Origin: Haloplasma contractile
Lineage (GTDB): Bacteria; Bacillota_I; Bacilli_A; Haloplasmatales; Haloplasmataceae
Assembly (NCBI GenBank): GCA_016841945.1
Contig: JAENYC010000009.1
Span: forward strand, 46,165 to 110,164
Length of the DNA stretch: 64,000 bases
Direction: 5' to 3'
Position 1 is the stretch's first letter; each line of letters starts with the position of its first letter. The notes below the pieces were generated by a model. It was given only the letters and a program-made list of their open reading frames with translations, was not told the origin of the DNA and made no database searches. The position numbers and the translations under genes are program-made. Shown here piece after piece: positions 63,526 through 64,000 of this stretch.

Positions 63526-64000
63526 CTGTACCCTCCTCTACTTTTAAATGATTATTATAAAAATCCATCGCAATATTAATTCCATCAATCGTTGCTTTTG
63601 ATGTAAATGTCGCATTACTGACAACATCAACATTATTATCTTGATCATTATGATAATAAAACTCTTCTGAACGCCCAACAAATTGTTCGAAGAACCAACT
63701 GATACTTCTCACATTAGGTCCGGTTTCATTATAGGTAGCATAACTAAATCCAACGATTTCATGACTCGTATTAATACCAACGAGTAGTACCATTCCGCCA
63801 CCATAACTTCCTGGTGCTTTCACCTCTAATACATATCCTACTAAATTTTCATTCTCATCATAAGCATCATATATATCATTTACATTCTCAAAGTTTTTCA
63901 CTTCAGGATGGTCAGGTTTTGCGTTATCGGTTTTATTTTCTATTGGAACAGTTGGAAACCATTCAACCATACTATCATTAATTTTAGTTAATTTAACTTC
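63518..64000 (-). CDS. rnfG: Rnf complex subunit RnfG, N-terminus beyond the edge
   Basis: FMN-carrying subunit of Rnf. About 161 codons lie in the window and the frame is open at the edge, so the membrane helix is missing. GGGMVLLVGINTSHEIVGF matches the flavin domain, and SNATFTSKATIDG corresponds to the SGAT-x-T/S motif where FMN is linked to Thr. The upstream rnfC and rnfD genes should lie to the right, as in the usual C-D-G-E-A-B order. Confidence 0.9.
   Translation of the reverse strand, partial: EVKLTKINDSMVEWFPTVPIENKTDNAKPDHPEVKNFENVNDIYDAYDENENLVGYVLEVKAPGSYGGGMVLLVGINTSHEIVGFSYATYNETGPNVRSISWFFEQFVGRSEEFYYHNDQDNNVDVVSNATFTSKATIDGINIAMDFYNNHLKVEEGTDE

Noticed and set aside
62885..63547. 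Plus-strand frames opposite rnfE
   Set aside because: Antisense to strongly supported rnf genes.
1..64000. tRNA, rRNA or CRISPR loci
   Set aside because: No tRNA-like cloverleaf, rRNA signature or repeat-spacer array was recognised by reading; a covariance-model scan would be the decisive test.

Overview
The window is a low-GC chromosomal segment from the Bacilli/Mollicutes side of the Firmicutes. It uses the standard code: TGA is a genuine stop, for example in the comGC/comGD overlap, and Trp is TGG. From about 0 to 49.7 kb the gene order follows the Bacillus subtilis 2.5-Mb backbone as known from the literature: dxs-ispA-xseB-xseA-nusB-yqhY-spoIIIAH-efp-aroQ-yqhL-aroK-comG-yqgX-glcK-rpmG-sodA-ispG-(insertion)-nfo-cshB-ispH-trmK-sigA-dnaG-glyQS-recO-yqzL-era-cdd-ybeY-phoH-yqfD-yqfC. 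This backbone together with an Rnf complex and lost sporulation and envelope genes suggests a deep-branching, possibly wall-reduced lineage such as Izemoplasmatales or Haloplasma relatives. That placement is an inference; a 16S rRNA or marker-gene tree would settle it.

Region by region. 0-6.6 kb: isoprenoid (dxs, ispA), exonuclease VII, NusB, a lone SpoIIIAH, EF-P and shikimate genes. 6.6-10.3 kb: a complete comG competence-pilus operon. 10.9-15.9 kb: housekeeping genes and an O-antigen-ligase-family membrane enzyme. 15.9-33.3 kb: an accessory island with a type IV pilus (PilM/N/O/D, PilA, PilC, PilB and divergent minor pilins), two transposon remnants, a 1390-aa secreted protein with MORN-like repeats and a membrane-anchored ankyrin protein. 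33.3-49.7 kb: DNA repair, RNA helicase, IspH, sigma factor, primase, a T-box-controlled GlyRS, RecO/Era/YbeY/PhoH and YqfC/YqfD. 49.8-54.2 kb: an apparently inactive rhomboid, RluD, LspA, YlbL and ComEB. 54.3-61.2 kb: a copper locus (CopZ, CopA, an extra HMA protein, a Cys-rich copper store, CsoR) with two matching CsoR operator/promoter units. 61.4-64 kb: the distal part of an rnf operon.

Functional links. The MEP isoprenoid pathway is represented by dxs, ispG and ispH. One prepilin peptidase is present for two pilus systems. ComGA-GG and ComEB are competence genes. CsoR probably controls copper export and buffering. The most unusual items are an RnfB with two FeS domains and no ferredoxin domain, next to a small membrane protein whose Cys spacing matches RnfB; a solitary SpoIIIAH where the rest of the spoIIIA operon has vanished; the pilus island; a ComGA that seems to start at ATT; EF-P with Arg at the ribosome-facing tip; and a pseudo-rhomboid.
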